In this document: piece after piece, positions 1 to 20,000 of the stretch
Layout of the letters: every line of letters starts with the position of its first letter
How positions within the stretch are numbered: the stretch's first letter is position 1
Assembly (NCBI GenBank): GCA_002005505.1
Contig: KV908555.1
Location: forward strand, 193,074-213,073
DNA from: Botryococcus braunii
Taxonomy: Eukaryota > Chlorophyta > Trebouxiophyceae
Length of the DNA: 20,000 bases
Reading direction: 5' to 3'
The notes under the pieces: generated by a model
Database searches by the model: none
The model's input: the letters and a program-made list of their open reading frames with translations, nothing else
Told to the model about the DNA's origin: nothing
Program-made: the position numbers and the translations under genes

Positions 1-51
1 AGAAGGAGAAGGAGAAGGAGAAGAAGGACAAGAAGAAGAGAAAGGGAAGTA
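1..51. repeat. Purine-rich GAA/GGA repeat at left edge, intron 12 of gene A
   Basis: Degenerate AAGGAG/AAGAAG repeat. On the gene strand this is a C/T tract that lies where the acceptor of gene A exon 13 would be expected from the gene B spacing, so it may be an expanded polypyrimidine tract. Confidence 0.75.
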
Positions 52-248
52 GTTACATGTAGGAAATTTCATCTGTTCCACCCTCCCACACAGTTCTGGG
101 GCGTGCGCCTGTAAGATACAGGACGATGAAGGTTCAAATGACGATCCTCCCGAGGATGCAACCTGGTAAATCAGTGAATTGAAGGTAGAGGGTTACAGTG
201 AGCGATATCACACTAGGTCGAACCAGGAATCCCTGGCGTGAGGGTCTG

Positions 249-650
249 CAGTTGCCAGTATGGGTTTCAACTGCCATATATACTGCCAACGGGTACAAAC
301 CAAATTTGAACCGTGGTTGCAGTGTCGCACTTAGAACCCTGCAGCTGTGACAGTGTGGGTTGCCAGTCTTGGGTTCAACTGCCATATATACTGCCACCGG
401 ATACAAACCAAGTTTGAACCGTGGTTGCAGTGTCGCACTTAGAACCCTGCAGCTGTGGCAGTGTGGGTTGCCAGTATTGGGTTCAACTGCCATATATACT
501 GCCACCGGGTATAAACCAAATTTGAACCGTGGTTGCAGTGTCGCACTTCGAAAATCCTGCTGAAGTGTGGGTTGCCAGTACTGGGTTCAAAATGCCATAC
601 TGCCAACGGGCTTAAACCAAATTTGAACTATGATTGCAATGTGGCATTTG
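249..650. repeat. Four-copy tandem repeat of about 108 bp
   Basis: Copies begin near 249, 357, 465 and 569 (spacing 108, 108, 104). Each contains GGTTGCCAGT, TTCAACTGCCATATATACTG and GAACCGTGGTTGCAGTGTCG or close variants; the last is most diverged. The paralogous place at about 15485-15590 has one degenerate copy. Confidence 0.85.
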
Positions 651-1123
651 GTACTGACACATGGGGAACCCTGTGGCAGGATCCTGTGTGTCAGGTACCC
701 AGCTGGGTGCAGTCAAATTTATCCGTACTTAGTTCCGCGTGTCCCTTCATCAGTTTTGTGACTCAAGGGCCACATGAGAGCTGTGTTCACCCGGTGCTGC
801 AGCTCTGTCCACCCAGTCTGTCTATCTAGACGCTCTCGAGCAATGCCCCCAACTGATTTAAAGGTCTGGTTCACGTGTACTGTAGAAAGTGTGAAGTGTG
901 CATGACCTGGCACACGCAAAGAAGACATTATATAAGCACCACCGATATCGTAACTCCCACGGGGGTTACATACTATCAGAAACGCCGCCCACCCGGTTTA
1001 AAACTCGACTAAATTTTACTCGGGTGCGGTTGACCCAGTGCGTTAACGAAATCTCGACCGACTTGAGCAATGCCCCCCAATCTCCCCACCCCCTCCCTCC
1101 CGGGAAACCGTTTTCTTGCCGTT

Positions 1124-1207
1124 CACGACCACGAATGACATTCACTGACCACCGCATGTCATCCTAGGATGACATGCGGTGGTCAGTGAATGTCATTCGT
1201 GGTCGTG
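1124..1207. repeat. 84-bp perfect palindrome, no spacer
   Basis: Arms 1124-1165 and 1166-1207 are exact reverse complements over 42 bases, centred on CCTAGG with no loop. In gene B the matching place near 16105-16140 has only a diverged single arm, so the palindrome formed in the gene A copy. Confidence 0.95.
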
Positions 1208-1208
1208 T

Positions 1209-1248
1209 ATGTAAAAGCAAGGTGCAGGCCTGCACCTTGCTTTTACAT
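1209..1248. repeat. 40-bp perfect palindrome next to the 84-bp one
   Basis: Arms 1209-1228 and 1229-1248 are exact reverse complements over 20 bases, again with no loop (centre AGGCCT). It starts two bases after the end of the larger palindrome. Confidence 0.95.
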
Positions 1249-1542
1249 GGTACATGCATGTGGTGTACAATGTGCATGCCTAGGTACGTCAATCACGCTT
1301 CAGGGCTCGTCATGGAGCCCTCCCCAGGGTGACCACCGATGATGCAACGCACCGTACTGCTATCTGTCCGAATTAAAACTTTTGGGATTATGCCACGCCT
1401 GGACACGGCACATGTGTACACTTCTGCACGGAAAGGGACCATTCTACAGAAACCTTCACCGAGGATGCAGGGAGTGAAGATGGAAGGTGTACAAGTGCTA
1501 CGTATTGTATGAAAAATCACATGAGTGGGGTGGAGGGACTAC

Positions 1543-14006
<12,464 letters not shown>

Positions 14007-14699
14007 GCTAAAGAAAGACGTCCGTTACATTGCTTCGTGCTCAAAGTTGCCGTACACCATCGACATGTCGTTTTACATAACTTGGCACTGTTCAGAGCAA
14101 TTGAAGAGCGATCATCGTATTCACGGCAATCATGCGATCAGGGACTGCATCAAGCTCAGCATCCTCCCGTGTGAGGATACTGAGTTCATGAGCTTTGATC
14201 AATTTTTTAAATCCTTGTAGCTCCTTTACCGTAATTGTGGAGAAAAGCCGCCAAGGTGATCGACTTCTCGTTGCCGCTAAGCAACGATATGGCAGTTGGG
14301 CAAACGCCGATCGGGGGGCGGGGACCTACCCTAACTAAGCAAGAACCTATTGCAATAGGTCATTGCATAACACCACTAACGTTTGGGGCAAGTGACTCAC
14401 ATGCAAGTGCGTCGCTTTCCTGATCGGAATTGTTATCGTACCGAGGTACTGAGCTACGGGGGTTTGTTCCGGGGTACCGGGGCCATACAGGAACTTCAGA
14501 ACGCCGCGCCGCCCGCCGCGCCGCGCCGTTGGGCGGCAATTGGCGGCGCTGCTCCCTTATGGGGGTTTTGACGTTCGAGTTTAGGGTTGTTGGGGATCTG
14601 CTCTTTGCTTTGTGCTGCTCCATGTATGAATACATCACTTGTAGTTCCGGTTAGACGCATCCGAAAGTATAAACCGCTTTCAAAATCTCAAAAACATGC

Positions 14700-14745
14700 A
14701 ACTTGAATTCAAGTTACAATCTACCTCTACATAATCTCGAGATTA
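14700..14745. repeat. Two short palindromes downstream of gene B
   Basis: AACTTGAATTCAAGTT at 14700-14715 and TAATCTCGAGATTA at 14732-14745 are perfect palindromes. The second sits in a roughly 32-bp imperfect inverted repeat (ACCTCTACA and CATGTAGGT arms). They lie about 110-150 bp past the gene B stop. Confidence 0.7.
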
Positions 14746-14821
14746 CATGTAGGTCAACGTTCATATCTTCATATAATGTTCATGACAACACACATAGAAT
14801 CATAAGCTCCACAAACATGTA

Positions 14822-14827
14822 TTTATT
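14822..14827 (-). promoter_or_regulatory. Candidate polyadenylation signal of gene B
   Basis: AATAAA on the minus strand about 27 bases after the gene B stop codon, which is a sensible position. Algal and plant signals vary, so this is only a motif match. Confidence 0.45.
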
Positions 14828-14853
14828 CATGTATGGCGCGTGAGGTCAAAATC

Positions 14854-19347
<4,494 letters not shown>

Positions 19348-19628
19348 CTGCGACATCCCAAAAGCGCCAACCATGCTGTCCATCAGCATTCCTGTGCGGT
19401 CTGTGACATGTCACTGACCGTGAATTTTCGAAGTTGCTTAGACAACTCATCACCACAAAAGATCATGAGGCCCTGAGTAGCGCCATGCGCAAGAAAGAGA
19501 CCTTCCAGGTACAGGAAGGGCACTCATGGCCACACCCGCAGGCACGTATGCACGCACATAACACACGTGCACATAACACACACGCACACGCTCACGTGCA
19601 TGCATGCGATTTCGCTCCCCCTCCCTTC

Positions 19629-20000
<372 letters not shown>

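Larger units (their letters stand above)
14007..14853. other. Spacer between gene B stop and gene A start
   Basis: About 850 bp that must hold the gene B 3' end and the gene A promoter. Visible items are a perfect 16-bp palindrome at 14700-14715, a perfect 14-bp palindrome at 14732-14745 inside a longer imperfect inverted repeat, and a GC-rich island of CG-heavy repeats at 14501-14560. I see no convincing TATA box near 14030-14050 and no credible small gene. Open frames here lack family resemblance. Confidence 0.6.

Noticed and set aside
14360..14638. 92-residue minus-strand frame in the spacer between the genes
   Set aside because: Arg-rich translation of the GC-rich island with no family match, and no sign of splicing or conservation.

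Overview
The window is eukaryotic nuclear DNA: spliceosomal introns of about 0.4-1.7 kb, very dense microsatellites and minisatellites, and no operons. The only protein-coding content I can support is two head-to-tail copies of a purple acid phosphatase (PAP) gene, both on the minus strand. The closest family I recognise is the high-molecular-weight plant type (phytase-like PAP15/PAP23 group). That points to a green-lineage, perhaps streptophyte-algal, host, but the assignment is inference from one family plus genome style, and I would not name a species.

Layout along the minus strand. Gene B enters from the right edge. Its last six coding exons lie at 19347-19248, 18847-18785, 18200-18134, 17500-17478, 16654-16515 and 15217-14854. 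The stop is at 14856-14854 and a candidate AATAAA follows about 27 bases later. An intergenic gap of about 850 bp follows. Gene A starts at ATG 14006 and has twelve exons in the window: 14006-13797, 13185-12933, 11914-11784, 10648-10484, 9290-9225, 8589-8545, 7503-7265, 6079-5980, 5210-5148, 3427-3361, 2730-2708 and 1682-1543. Together they encode about 501 residues in one continuous frame with compatible splice phases. Its last coding exon (the counterpart of 15217-14854) must lie left of position 1. I assigned exons by reading protein motifs and splice sites by eye, with no transcript support.

Gene A has a signal peptide, several N-glycosylation sequons and all five PAP metal-site blocks, except that the usual GNHE block reads GDHE. 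The two genes share exon lengths, splice phases and most intron sequence, so about 6-7 kb on the left (from about 63) and about 4.4 kb on the right (from about 15267) are paralogous. Both copies share an intron with a GC donor directly after a 23-bp microexon.

The rest is intron and spacer filled with simple repeats: CA, CT, TA, CAGA and poly(C) tracts, and minisatellites of 19, 27, 28, 38, about 40, about 70 and about 108 bp. There is also an 84-bp perfect palindrome next to a 40-bp perfect palindrome, and a small non-autonomous inverted-repeat element present in two introns. Most of these are present in only one of the two paralogous segments. I found no RNA genes, CRISPR arrays, autonomous transposons or second gene family.
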